NCBI GenBank assembly: GCA_965242605.1
Contig: CBDESS010000002.1
Coordinates: 434,001-498,000, forward strand
Origin: JAAXHF01 sp965242605
GTDB taxonomy: Bacteria > Desulfobacterota > Binatia > Bin18
Length of the DNA stretch: 64,000 nt
Direction: 5' to 3'
Shown: positions 26,628-37,270 of the stretch, one piece after another
How positions within the stretch are numbered: position 1 is the stretch's first letter
How the letters are laid out: each line of letters begins with the position of its first letter
Notes under the pieces: model-generated
Database searches by the model: none
What the model saw: only the letters and a program-made list of their open reading frames with translations
What the model was told of the DNA's origin: nothing
Position numbers and translations under genes: made by a program

Positions 26628-27389
26628 CTATTCCTTGACCGCGTTGGCCCGCCGTTGCAGGTAGCCATCCTGAACCGCCGCGTACAGATCAACCGAGACC
26701 AGCTCAACCTGTTCAAAGAGGTCAAGGTTGAGCGAACGAAAGTTGACCGCGTTGCCGACGGTCAGGCCGCTCTGACTGGCAAAGACTTTCGGGAAGGACA
26801 GCAGATAGGTCATCGGATTCATTCCGCTGTCAACGACAAAGCCAAAGGTGTCGCGCAGGCTTGAGGGACCGTAGAAGGGCAGCATCAGATACGGCCCGCT
26901 TGAGACCCCGTAGTGGCCAAGCGTCTGGCCGAAGTCTTCGGTACTCGGCTGCCAGCCGAACAGCTCGTCGGCCACATCAAAGAAGCCGACCCCACCGAGG
27001 ACCGTATTGACCGCAAAACGGCCGACTTCGCGGCCGGCTCTGTCTATTTTTCCCTGGAGTGCGCTGTTCACAAAGCGCGGCAGCACGCCCAGATTTGTGA
27101 AGAAACGATCAATGCCGCGCCGACCCGGCTCTGGAACCACTTCGGCATAGCCGGCCGCTACCGGGCGTAAGACATATTCGTCAAGCTTCAGGTTGAAGGT
27201 GAACATGGATTGGTTAAACGACTCCCACGGGTCGTCGGGCGTCTGGGCTGCATACGGGTCTTGGACCTGGGCGAGGGCCAGGGAATGGCTGGCACCCAAC
27301 AGGATGAGGAGCGTAGCGGCGATGAAGGCCACAGACCCCCTCTCCCTCCTGGCTGCGGCGTTGGTATGAGGCAGAGCGGTATGGCGCAT
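26628..27389 (-). CDS. mlaA: MlaA/VacJ family outer-membrane lipid asymmetry protein
   Basis: A 253-residue VacJ/MlaA protein, which removes phospholipid from the outer leaflet of the outer membrane and passes it to MlaC. A signal segment (GSVAFIAATLLILLGASHSLALA) precedes the core. The core shows PWESFNQSMFTFNLKLDEYVLRPVA, GIDRFFTNLGVLPRFVNSALQG, FAVNTVLGGVGFFD, DFGQTLGHYGVSSGPYLMLPFYGPSSLRD and YAAVQDGYLQRRANAV. No clear lipobox Cys is visible after the signal, unlike E. coli MlaA. Start at the ATG at 27389 (AAGGA upstream), seven bases after the mlaD stop. It is unusual but not rare for mlaA to sit inside the mla operon. Confidence 0.94.
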   Translation of the reverse strand: MRHTALPHTNAAARRERGSVAFIAATLLILLGASHSLALAQVQDPYAAQTPDDPWESFNQSMFTFNLKLDEYVLRPVAAGYAEVVPEPGRRGIDRFFTNLGVLPRFVNSALQGKIDRAGREVGRFAVNTVLGGVGFFDVADELFGWQPSTEDFGQTLGHYGVSSGPYLMLPFYGPSSLRDTFGFVVDSGMNPMTYLLSFPKVFASQSGLTVGNAVNFRSLNLDLFEQVELVSVDLYAAVQDGYLQRRANAVKE

Positions 27390-27396
27390 TGCTTCC

Positions 27397-27900
27397 TTAC
27401 TCAAGACCCAGGTCAAACGCGCCGTCTGCCGCCGCGCTGTTGGCCTGGTCGGTCGCGTTCAGGTTGCCAAACAGGACTTGGCCCACGATGTCAAAGATAT
27501 CGGCCGGAGGCTCGGTGTGCTGAATCTGGCCCCCCGGGCTGATTGTTTCGGCTGCCGGCCCAATTTCAATCTCAATAAAGCGCTCGCCAATCAGGCCGGC
27601 CGTTTTGATCGCGGCTCGGCTGTCCTGGGGCAGTCGAATATCCGGCTGGATGCTCAGCGTTGCCCGGGCTTTTGTCAGCGTGTCTGTCAGGGCCACCGAC
27701 TCAACCCGCCCGATTTCTACCCCGGCCACCTCAACCCGCGCGCCGCTCTGCAAGCCGCCGGCGTCGGAAAACTCGGCCATGACCCGGTAGTGCTGCGTCC
27801 CGGCGAAGCTGACTTGGCCAAACTGCAAGGACAGATAGACCAAGCCGCCTATGACCAGTACGACCAGCCAGCCGACGAGGAGTTCTGCGTCAAGTTTCAT
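27397..27900 (-). CDS. mlaD: MlaD-type MCE protein
   Basis: A 167-residue single-pass inner-membrane protein with one N-terminal helix (LLVGWLVVLVIGGLVYLSL) and one MCE domain (YRVMAEFSDAGGLQSGARVEVAGVEIGRVESV ... DSRAAIKTAGLIGERFIEIEIG). It forms the hexameric periplasmic ring on the MlaEF transporter. ATG at 27900, one base after the mlaF stop. The longer open frame 5' of it is only the shadow of mlaF. Length is typical for the single-MCE form. Confidence 0.94.
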   Translation of the reverse strand: MKLDAELLVGWLVVLVIGGLVYLSLQFGQVSFAGTQHYRVMAEFSDAGGLQSGARVEVAGVEIGRVESVALTDTLTKARATLSIQPDIRLPQDSRAAIKTAGLIGERFIEIEIGPAAETISPGGQIQHTEPPADIFDIVGQVLFGNLNATDQANSAAADGAFDLGLE

Positions 27901-27901
27901 C

Positions 27902-28648
27902 CTACTGCGCCTCAATTGGTCCCTGTGTGCAACCGTGTATGAACTGCTGGACGACCGGGTTGGGCGAGGCTTGCAACTCTTCGGGAGTACCGGCTGCCAC
28001 AATAGAGCCCTGGTTCAGCATAGCGATATGTGTGGCCAGTGAAAAGACCTCCGGGATCTCGTGGCTGACCACAACCGCAGTAAAGTTGAGTAAGCCGTGC
28101 AAGTCAAGAATGAGCCGGTGGATGGTGTTCACGCGAATAGGGTCAAGGCCGGTGGTCGGCTCGTCAAACAGGAGGATTTCGGGGTCTGTCACCAGGGCCC
28201 GGGCCAGTGCGGCCCGCTTGCGCATGCCGCCCGACAGCTCAGACGGAAATTTTGCATCCACGCTCGACAGGTCAACCTGGGCCAGGCGTTCGTGTACCTT
28301 GTCGCAGATCGTGGCTTCTGTCAGGCGCGTTTTTTCGCGCAGCGGAAAAGCGACATTGTCGTACACCGACAGCGAGTCAAACAGGGCCCCGCCCTGGAAC
28401 AGCATACTGAAACGGTCCCGCACCCGGTTGAGAGCACGGCCGCGCAGGGCGCTGACCTCGACATTATCGACCCACACCTGCCCGCTGTCCGGCCGCAGCA
28501 GGCCAATAAGGTGCTTGAGCAGGCAGCTTTTGCCCGTCCCACTGCTGCCCACGACCACAAAAATCGTTCCGGTTGGGATCTCAAGATTGACTCCCCGCAA
28601 CACATGCTGGGAGCCGAATGACTTATGCAGGTTGTGGATGCGAATCAT
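27902..28648 (-). CDS. mlaF: MlaF-type ABC transporter ATP-binding protein
   Basis: A 248-residue ABC ATPase. Walker A GSSGTGKSCLLK, Q-loop MLFQGGALFDSLSVYDNVAFPLRE (the FQGGALFDS spelling is diagnostic of MlaF/MCE ATPases), signature LSGGMRKRAALARAL, Walker B EILLFDEPTTGLDP and H-switch VSHE are complete. It powers phospholipid movement by the MCE complex. It starts three bases after the mlaE stop and ends one base before mlaD. Confidence 0.95.
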   Translation of the reverse strand: MIRIHNLHKSFGSQHVLRGVNLEIPTGTIFVVVGSSGTGKSCLLKHLIGLLRPDSGQVWVDNVEVSALRGRALNRVRDRFSMLFQGGALFDSLSVYDNVAFPLREKTRLTEATICDKVHERLAQVDLSSVDAKFPSELSGGMRKRAALARALVTDPEILLFDEPTTGLDPIRVNTIHRLILDLHGLLNFTAVVVSHEIPEVFSLATHIAMLNQGSIVAAGTPEELQASPNPVVQQFIHGCTQGPIEAQ

Positions 28649-28651
28649 AAG

Positions 28652-29425
28652 TCAGAACAGCAGTGAGCCGAGGAGATAGTCCCAGACCAGGATCAGTACC
28701 GAGCACATCACCACGGCCTGGGTTGTGGCCAGACTCACTCCCTCAGCTCCGCGCGCGGCATAAAAGCCTTTGAAACAGCACACGCAGGCCACGATAGCGC
28801 CAAATGAGAACGATTTGTATATCCCGGTCCACACGTCGTGCGAGGTCACTGCACTGGCCATTTGCGAGAAATAGCTGCCAACGCTCACCCCCAGCAGCTG
28901 GACGCCGACCACATAGCCGCCATAGATGCCGACCACGGTAAAGATGCCGCTCAGGACGGGAAAGGCGATCAGGGAGGCCAAAAGAATGGGCACGGCCAAG
29001 TACTTCGCCGGATGAATGGCCATGACCTCAAGCGCGTCAATCTGCTCGGTAATGCGCATGATGCCCAGCTCGGCGGTAAGGGCTGAACCGGCTCGGGCGG
29101 TAATCATCAGCGACGACAGGACCGGGCCAAGCTCAAGAATCAGCGCGAGGCCGACCATAGGGCCGAGTGCCGCCTCGCCGCCAAACCGTCGCAACGCAAT
29201 GTACCCCTGGAGGGCAATGACCATGCCGGTGAACGCGCCGGTGAAAATAATCAGCAACAGAGAGCGGGCACCAATGAAGTGCAGACGGCGGAGCACCTGC
29301 CTGAGCCGCAACGGGGGCAGGAAAAGATGGGCCACGACGATACCCAGAAAGAGCCCCATGCGGCCCATTTCACGCAGTGTTTCCAGTGAGAACCGTCCGC
29401 AGGCACGCACCACGGGGGTGAACAT
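28652..29425 (-). CDS. mlaE: MlaE-type ABC transporter permease
   Basis: A 257-residue inner-membrane permease of the MlaE/YrbE family, first gene of mlaEFDAC. Signatures: FTGMVIALQGYIALRRFGGE, LILELGPVLSSLMITARAGSALTAELGIMRITEQIDALEVMAI, the GIYGGYVVG segment and the C-terminal GVSLATTQAVVMCSVLILVWDYLLG. Start at ATG 29425 with AAGGAG five bases upstream; the extra 24 codons to 29497 have no family similarity. No STAS domain is fused here, in contrast to the second MlaE-like protein at 58251-59492. Confidence 0.95.
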   Translation of the reverse strand: MFTPVVRACGRFSLETLREMGRMGLFLGIVVAHLFLPPLRLRQVLRRLHFIGARSLLLIIFTGAFTGMVIALQGYIALRRFGGEAALGPMVGLALILELGPVLSSLMITARAGSALTAELGIMRITEQIDALEVMAIHPAKYLAVPILLASLIAFPVLSGIFTVVGIYGGYVVGVQLLGVSVGSYFSQMASAVTSHDVWTGIYKSFSFGAIVACVCCFKGFYAARGAEGVSLATTQAVVMCSVLILVWDYLLGSLLF

Positions 29426-29664
29426 CCAGGCTCCTTGTCTGCTGCTGTTGCCTGTCGAGTCAGCCGGAGAACGGTCCGTCCGGGTGGCAGACTGCACACG
29501 GCGACAAGACCTCTAGCATAGCCTCCACTTTTCCTCAAGGGGGCCGGCCGGCCCGGGCGACCGCTCCGTCAGCCGCGGCGGCCGGCGGGCTGCTTGAATA
29601 TCCTGGCAAAGCGCGCTAACAGGACATCTGTCTGCTTGCATCTGGACTGTAAGGAGGATGTGTT

Positions 29665-30795
29665 ATGGGCAGTACAGCCGAAACGGCGAGGCCAGCCCCA
29701 GCAGAGCCGCCGTTGCGGGTCATAGAGCCGCACGGGTTGAGCAGTACAAAATGGGCCCAGTTCCGTACTATCCTGAGTCGTCACCAGGGTGGCAAGCTGT
29801 TGTTGATCCTGACCGGCTACCCCGACCCTGACAATATCGCCTCGGGTCTGGCCCACCAGTTTTTAGCCGGCGAGTTTGCGATTGAGACCACCCTGCTGTG
29901 TTTTCACGAGGTCAGCCACCAGGAAAACCGGGCGCTGGTCAAACGCCTGGAAATTGACCTCGTCCTGTATGACGAGACATTTGACCTGGAACCCTACGAT
30001 TTGTATGCCTTTGTCGATACCCAGAAGACGGACACACCGATTTCAGACCGCTTGGCCGGCAAAACCTTTGTGTCCTTTGTTGACCATCATAAACGACTCG
30101 GCGAGGTCTCGGCCGAGTTTGTCGATATCCGCGAAGATGTCGGCTCGACCTGTGCCATTTATGTTGAATACCTGCGCGCCCAATCCCCAAGCGGCCTTGA
30201 CCCGAGTGAGACCGCCCAAACCCGTTTGGCCACGGCCCTGATGCACGGCATTCGGACCGATACAATGGCCCTGCTTGAGGCCACGCGTCTGGAGTTTGAA
30301 GCCGCCGCCTATCTGTGGCCGTGCGTCGATCAGGCTCTGCTCAAAAAGATTTCTGACCGGTCCTTAGCCCCGGCGGTGATGGATATGATCCAGAAGGCGC
30401 TGGAGAACAAGCAGGTTTTCGACAGCCTGCTCCTGACCGATGTGGGCTTTGTGCGTCCCGATCACCGTGACGGGATCCCGCAGGTGGCCGAATTTTTACT
30501 GCAACGCGACGGCACCGACACGGTCCTGGTCTTTGGTATCGTTGACGGCAAAACGGTTGACGGCTCGTTGCGTACCTGTAGCGATACGATCACCCCGGAT
30601 ACATTCCTGAAGAAAGCCTTTGGCGTGGACGAGTCAAAAAAGAGCTACTACGGCGGGGGGAATGTCAGGGATAAAGGCGGGTTCCAGATTCCCCTCGGCT
30701 TTCTGGCCCAAACGGTTGACCGGGATGGCTTGTACAACATGGCCTGTGGGGTTGTCCAAGAGCGCTTTCTGGAGGCGATCGGCCGCAAAGAATAA
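29665..30795 (+). CDS. DHH-family phosphoesterase
   Basis: A 376-residue DHH superfamily protein related to NrnA-type nanoRNase/pAp phosphatase and other DHH hydrolases. Motifs: LTGYPDPDNIASGLAHQFL (motif I, with the DPD spelling), LYAFVDTQKTD (motif II, D), SFVDHHKRLG (the DHH of motif III), VGSTCAIYVEYL, and in the C-terminal part FGIVDGKTVDGSLRT and GGGNVRDKGGFQIPLG (DHHA1-type, with a GG.... glycine cluster). AAGGAGG lies seven bases before the ATG. acs starts 52 bases after the stop. The precise substrate (oligoribonucleotide, pAp, cyclic dinucleotide) cannot be told. Confidence 0.88.
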   Translation: MGSTAETARPAPAEPPLRVIEPHGLSSTKWAQFRTILSRHQGGKLLLILTGYPDPDNIASGLAHQFLAGEFAIETTLLCFHEVSHQENRALVKRLEIDLVLYDETFDLEPYDLYAFVDTQKTDTPISDRLAGKTFVSFVDHHKRLGEVSAEFVDIREDVGSTCAIYVEYLRAQSPSGLDPSETAQTRLATALMHGIRTDTMALLEATRLEFEAAAYLWPCVDQALLKKISDRSLAPAVMDMIQKALENKQVFDSLLLTDVGFVRPDHRDGIPQVAEFLLQRDGTDTVLVFGIVDGKTVDGSLRTCSDTITPDTFLKKAFGVDESKKSYYGGGNVRDKGGFQIPLGFLAQTVDRDGLYNMACGVVQERFLEAIGRKE

Positions 30796-30847
30796 GGTGG
30801 GCAGTCTTGCCGAGGTCTCAAACACAGCCGAAACAAAGGAGGGCCAC

Positions 30848-32800
<1,953 letters not shown>

Positions 32801-32811
32801 GCTGTGACAGC

Positions 32812-34290
32812 ATGGCGCTTCGTTTTCACAACACCCTCACCGGCAGAGCCGAGGAGTTCGTCTCCCTCACCCCCGGCAAAGTCGGCATGTATGTGTGCGG
32901 GGTGACGGTCTACGACCGCTCGCACATTGGACATGCCCGGGCCCTGGTGAGCTTTGATGTCATCTACCGCTACCTGCGCTCTCGAGGTTACAAGGTCAGC
33001 TTTGTGCGGAACTTTACCGATGTTGACGACAAAATCATCAACCGGGCCAATGAGCGTGGCATCTCGGCCCGGCAGCTGTCTGAGACCTGCATCCGTGAGT
33101 TTGGCCAGGACATGCGGGCCTTGGGCTGTCTGTCGCCGACCGTGGAGCCCCGGGCCACGCGGCATATCCCTGACATGATCGGCCTGATTCAGGATTTGGA
33201 AGCCAAGGGCTTGGCCTATGCGGTTGGGGGCGACGTGTATTATGCGGTTGATCGCTTTGCCGCCTATGGCAAGCTCTCGCATCGCCGGCTTGACGATATG
33301 CTGGCCGGTGCCCGGGTAGAGGTCAATGAGCGCAAACGCCACGCCCTGGATTTTGCCCTGTGGAAGGCCAGCAAGCCCGGCGAACCCGAATGGGACAGCC
33401 CCTGGGGCATGGGCCGGCCCGGCTGGCATATTGAGTGTTCGGCCATGAGCAGCCGCTATCTGGGCCAGCCGTTTGATATTCATGGCGGGGGGGCGGATCT
33501 CATCTTTCCCCACCATGAGAATGAAATTGCGCAGTCCGAAGGCGCAAAAGACCGCCCCTTTGCTCGCTATTGGCTGCACAACGGCATGGTCACCGTTGAG
33601 GGCGAAAAGATGTCAAAGTCGCTGGGGAACTTTCTGACCATTGGCCAAGTGCTGGAATCGCACGCCGCCGAGCCCTTGCGGGTGGTGTTGTTATCAACCC
33701 AGTACCGCATGCCGCTCGATTTCTCGGCCCAGAAAATGGCCGAGGCCGCAAAGAGTCTTTGCCGCGCCTACCAGACCCTGGCCCGTATTGACCAGGCACT
33801 CGGGCCGGCTGCCGAGCGGGAGCAGACCCCCACCGCCGCGGACCGGGCCCCCGGCTCTCCAGTCCTGAGCCGCTTTCAGGACGCTATGGATGACGACTGT
33901 AATACCCCCCGGGCGCTTGGCTTGGTGTTCGAGACGGTCCGCGAGGCCAACCGTCGGCTTGACGCCGGCCAACTCGACACGCTGGCCGGCGTCCGCCACG
34001 ACCTCACCACCATTGGCGGGGTGCTGGGAGTGTTGCAGGAGCCGCCCGAACAATTTCTGCAGCGGGTCCAACACCAGGGATTAGCCACCACCAGCCTGAC
34101 CCCACAGGTGATTGAGCGGCTGATCGCCGACCGCGCCGCGGCCCGCACAGCGAAAGACTTCAAAACCGCTGACGCCATCCGCGCCCGGCTCCACGCCGAC
34201 GGGATTGTGCTCAAAGATTCTCCGACCGGAACGAGTTGGACCGTTGACCCCGCTCGCTCATCCCTCCGCCCTCCTGGCGTCCGCTCCTGA
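32812..34290 (+). CDS. cysS: Cysteine--tRNA ligase
   Basis: A 492-residue class I synthetase. MYVCGVTVYDRSHIGHARA holds the zinc-ligand Cys and the HIGH motif. GWHIECSAMSSRYLG and FPHHENEIAQSEG give the remaining zinc ligands. GEKMSKSLGNF is the KMSKS loop, and the DALR/anticodon region follows. The family normally ends just after LKDSPTGTSWTVD; here about 11 further residues run on into sequence overlapping the 3' end of the DUF1329 pseudogene on the opposite strand, so the tail is probably a by-product of that rearrangement. Catalytic parts look intact. Confidence 0.96.
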   Translation: MALRFHNTLTGRAEEFVSLTPGKVGMYVCGVTVYDRSHIGHARALVSFDVIYRYLRSRGYKVSFVRNFTDVDDKIINRANERGISARQLSETCIREFGQDMRALGCLSPTVEPRATRHIPDMIGLIQDLEAKGLAYAVGGDVYYAVDRFAAYGKLSHRRLDDMLAGARVEVNERKRHALDFALWKASKPGEPEWDSPWGMGRPGWHIECSAMSSRYLGQPFDIHGGGADLIFPHHENEIAQSEGAKDRPFARYWLHNGMVTVEGEKMSKSLGNFLTIGQVLESHAAEPLRVVLLSTQYRMPLDFSAQKMAEAAKSLCRAYQTLARIDQALGPAAEREQTPTAADRAPGSPVLSRFQDAMDDDCNTPRALGLVFETVREANRRLDAGQLDTLAGVRHDLTTIGGVLGVLQEPPEQFLQRVQHQGLATTSLTPQVIERLIADRAAARTAKDFKTADAIRARLHADGIVLKDSPTGTSWTVDPARSSLRPPGVRS

Positions 34291-35088
34291 GCAGATAGTT
34301 GCGGGAAAAAACCGTTTCGTTATTGCTGGGGATATTCTCGTTGAAATACCACTCGGCCTGCCACTCCGCAGGGGGAGTATGGACGGCCGGGGTCTCAAAG
34401 GTCGTGGCGTGGGGAGCCTGCCTGTCAACCATCACCGCTTGGGGCATGAAGGCCCATTCGTCGCTATAGTTGTACTGTGCGCCTTCGAGCGGGTTGATGG
34501 GATATCTGTCGTGGGGCTTACTGGTATAGGCGATGCTACGCAGGAAGACCTTCCACAGCGCACCGAGGAATGACCGGTTTGGGCTCGCTATACAGGCGAC
34601 CGGTCCACATTAGGCGTCGCCACGGATAGGAGAAGGTGCGCTCGAGCTCTCCTCCGGCGTTCACCGTCTGGGTCGTCAAGTCCGTGCCAAAGTTGTCGAT
34701 ACTGAACGGCGGATGCTCCTGGGTCCACATAATCCGACAAACCGGCCAGGCGATCGTTGAGGTCTATGGACGGGAAGGGACAGCCGCCCACATAGTTGAT
34801 CAGCCGCCGTCCGTCGCCGGATGGGCTGACCTGGCTGGAGAATTTCTCGGTGGCTGCTTCGCAGGCTTTGGGCCAGCCCACCCTTTTGGTGGCAATGAGC
34901 CGCATCGGCATGCCCCGATCCAGCATCCAGCGGGTTGACGGGGTGAGGAGGGTTTCGGCCTGCGAGATGGTGTCTCTGGTGATGGGATCGCCCGCAGAAA
35001 CCTCAGCCCCACACGCGCTGACCAACCCGAGCAGCCACAGGCTGAGCAGTCCGATCGTTGTCGTCCACGTCCATACGCTCTTTCGCAT
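34211..35088 (-). pseudogene. Decayed DUF1329-family lipoprotein gene
   Basis: From the ATG at 35088 (GGAGGAG five bases upstream) a lipoprotein signal (WLLGLVSAC lipobox) leads into DUF1329-type sequence: MLDRGMPMRLIATKRVGWP, GGCPFPSIDLND. A one-base shift after RLAGL changes frame into MWTQEHPPFSIDNFG and GGELERTFSYPWRRLMWTGR. After KPV a large internal piece is missing, by comparison with ~430-460-residue relatives. A third frame then carries LWKVFLRSIAYTSKPHDR, DEWAFMPQAVMVDRQAPHAT and EWYFNENIPSNNETVFSRNY, the family's C-terminus. The final residues run into the 3' end of cysS. DUF1329 proteins are LolA/LolB-fold envelope proteins, often outer-membrane associated. Confidence 0.8.
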
Positions 35089-35234
35089 CTCAACTCCTCC
35101 GCGTGTCGTTCCTGAATGCTCTACCAAAGCTCGGCGGCTTCGTGAATATGTGGGATGTGTACACCGCCCTGTGCCCGGTCTGAGGCCGGGGCGCTGGCCG
35201 GGCTGACCAAAAAATGCTAAGCTGCCCGGCGTAC

Positions 35235-35309
35235 GCGCCCGTAGCTCAATTTGGATAGAGCGCCGGGCTTCGAACCCGTAGGTTGGGTGTTCGAGTCACC
35301 CCGGGCGCG
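35235..35309 (+). tRNA. tRNA-Arg (anticodon TCG)
   Basis: A complete cloverleaf can be folded by eye. Acceptor GCGCCCG pairs perfectly with CGGGCGC. The D-stem is GCTC/GAGC. The anticodon arm is CCGGG-CTTCGAA-CCCGT (last pair mismatched) with TCG at 35270-35272. The T-arm is GGGTG-TTCGAGT-CACCC. The discriminator is G and no CCA is encoded. A run of six T (35311-35316) follows directly and may help termination. It reads CGA/CGG-type arginine codons. The sulfatase-superfamily gene starts 31 bases later. Confidence 0.95.
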
Positions 35310-35340
35310 CTTTTTTGACCGCTGCGTGACAGCAGACCCC

Positions 35341-36291
35341 ATGAAAAAACTCTTTGCACGCCTGAGAAAACGCCCCGCCTCGCCCGTGTCTGTTCCAGCC
35401 CAATCCTCGCTCCAGCAAGAAGAGCCGCGTCTTTCCCCTCCTACGGCTGGCAACAACTATATTGTTGTCATCCTCGATAGTTGTCGCTTCGACGCGCTCA
35501 TGGCCGCCGCGCCCAAAGCGCTGCGTTGTCTCGGACAGGTAGAACGCCGCTGGAGCTACGCGTCATGGACCGCGCCGTCGCATTACAACCTGCTGATGGG
35601 GCTATTGCCCCATTCGAGTCCGTCGCAGGTGTACGCTTCGGACTACTATAAGCGGGACTTTCTGAAATATAACGAGCGCCTGGGTACACGCGAGTTCGCC
35701 TTCAAGAGTCTGATTCCAGACCTCTTTCTGCCCAGCTTTCTCAAACACCAACTCGGCTATCGCACCCACGCCCTGGTCTCGCTGCCGGTGCTGAATCCGG
35801 CCACGCCGCTGAACCGTGATTTTGATTCGTTTACCCTCATGCCCACCCACAACGATATGGCCGCCATGCTTGAGCGGATGACATTTTCGGCTGAGCGCCC
35901 GTCGTTTTACCTGTTGAATGTCGGCGAGACCCACTATCCCTACGCCTTGCCGGATGAACCCGAGGCCAAGTGGCCGAGGATTCATGGCGTGCATGGGGTT
36001 GTTCAGCATCTTGACGAGATGCGAGTCGGCGGCACGCTGCGCAAGGAGGAGGGCGGCGCGCAATTCTTTGATCAGGGTACGCTCAACCACCTGCGGGAGC
36101 GGCAGATTGAGGCCGTGCGCTACCTTGACGGGATCTTCAGCCGGCTGTTTGACCTTGTTCCGGCCAATACCTACATTACCGTCACCGCCGACCACGGCGA
36201 GCTGTTCGGCGAGGCCGGCTATTTCGGCCACGGCCCCATTCAGCACGACAAGGTCTACGAAGTGCCGTTTGTTGAGGGCAAGCTGCGCTAA
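35341..36291 (+). CDS. Sulfatase/alkaline-phosphatase superfamily protein
   Basis: A 316-residue protein. The first metal-binding motif NYIVVILDSCRFDAL opens the core at ~residue 40. SWTAPSHYNLLMGLLPH is the nucleophile segment, with Thr where true sulfatases have Cys of CxPxR, so the formylglycine modification cannot occur. The last metal motif TADHGELFGEAGYFGHG is intact. The protein ends soon after HDKVYEVPFVEG, where relatives continue, so it is at the short end for the superfamily. No signal peptide is visible. First gene of the glycan cluster behind tRNA-Arg. Likely a phosphodiesterase or phosphotransferase on a glycan or lipid, by inference. Confidence 0.82.
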   Translation: MKKLFARLRKRPASPVSVPAQSSLQQEEPRLSPPTAGNNYIVVILDSCRFDALMAAAPKALRCLGQVERRWSYASWTAPSHYNLLMGLLPHSSPSQVYASDYYKRDFLKYNERLGTREFAFKSLIPDLFLPSFLKHQLGYRTHALVSLPVLNPATPLNRDFDSFTLMPTHNDMAAMLERMTFSAERPSFYLLNVGETHYPYALPDEPEAKWPRIHGVHGVVQHLDEMRVGGTLRKEEGGAQFFDQGTLNHLRERQIEAVRYLDGIFSRLFDLVPANTYITVTADHGELFGEAGYFGHGPIQHDKVYEVPFVEGKLR

Positions 36292-36316
36292 GGCCTGTGG
36301 AGAGCCTGGAGCCGCG

Positions 36317-37270
36317 GTGAAACGCCCCCCAATTGCTGTTGGCCTGGCCCTCAGCCTGGCGTGTGGCTATGCTGCCGTGCGGGGGGTGGAGTGGCCCACC
36401 GTCCTGGCGGCGCTGGGGCGTATCAATCCGCTCGGGCTGCTTGTGCCGACCGCCTGCTACAGTCTGTTTTTTGTGTTGCGGGCCTATCGCTGGCAGCGCT
36501 TTGTCGCTCCGCTGGTACCCCTGCCGGTCGGCCCTTTCTTGTCGGCCACGCTGATCGGCTTTATGGCCAACAATGTCCTGCCCCTGCGCCTCGGCGAACT
36601 CATCCGCGGCTATGCCCTGTCCCGCCTCACCCCGGTGCGACTCAGCACCGCGCTGGCCACCGCTGTCCTGGAGCGCGTCTGGGATGTGTTTGTGGTGGCG
36701 CTCCTGCTGGTGTGGGTCCTGCCCCGCTTTCCGCTGCCGGACGGGCTGGCCCGGGCCAATACGCTCATGCTGGCCCTGGGTGTCGGCTGTCTGGTCGCAG
36801 GCTGGTGGGGAGTCCGGCACGCCGGCAGCCTGCGGCTGGCTTGGCTGCCCGAGCGGCTGGCCGGCCTGGTGCGACATGGTGTTGACGGGCTGCGCGCCTT
36901 GGAGCATCTCTCGCTGCTTGTCCAGACCGTCGCCCTGTCCCTGGCGATGTGGCTGAGCGTTGCCGGCTACTACTGGCTGTTGTTGCGGGCGTGTGGGCTG
37001 GACCTGCCCCTTGAGGCCGGCTTGGTGGTGATGCTGGCGGTCGCGGTCGGGGTCGCGTTGCCGGCCGCCCCGGGCTTTATCGGCACCTTTCAGTATGCGG
37101 TCGTGTTTGCCCTGTCGTTGTTTTCTGTTCCGCGAGAAGAGGCGCTGAGTTTCTCCATTATTGCCCATGTGGCCCAACTGCTGCCGGTCATTCTGGGCGG
37201 GTTCATTGCCCTGCTCCGCTCGGGCCTGCCCCTGTGGCCGAGCCGGCTGCTGCCGGCGAAAGACGGCTGA
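36317..37270 (+). CDS. LPG synthase/flippase-like integral membrane protein (PF03706 type)
   Basis: A 317-residue polytopic membrane protein of the AglD/MprF-N (lysylphosphatidylglycerol synthase transmembrane, UPF0104) family, implicated in flipping or modifying lipids and lipid-linked sugars. Typical motifs: YRWQRFVAPL, LIGFMANNVLPLRLGELIRGYAL, TALATAVLERVWDVFVV and PAAPGFIGTFQYAVVFAL. About eight helices are visible. GTG start at 36317 with GGAG five bases upstream. Its 3' end overlaps the convergent membrane protein gene by 68 bases. Confidence 0.88.
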   Translation: MKRPPIAVGLALSLACGYAAVRGVEWPTVLAALGRINPLGLLVPTACYSLFFVLRAYRWQRFVAPLVPLPVGPFLSATLIGFMANNVLPLRLGELIRGYALSRLTPVRLSTALATAVLERVWDVFVVALLLVWVLPRFPLPDGLARANTLMLALGVGCLVAGWWGVRHAGSLRLAWLPERLAGLVRHGVDGLRALEHLSLLVQTVALSLAMWLSVAGYYWLLLRACGLDLPLEAGLVVMLAVAVGVALPAAPGFIGTFQYAVVFALSLFSVPREEALSFSIIAHVAQLLPVILGGFIALLRSGLPLWPSRLLPAKDG

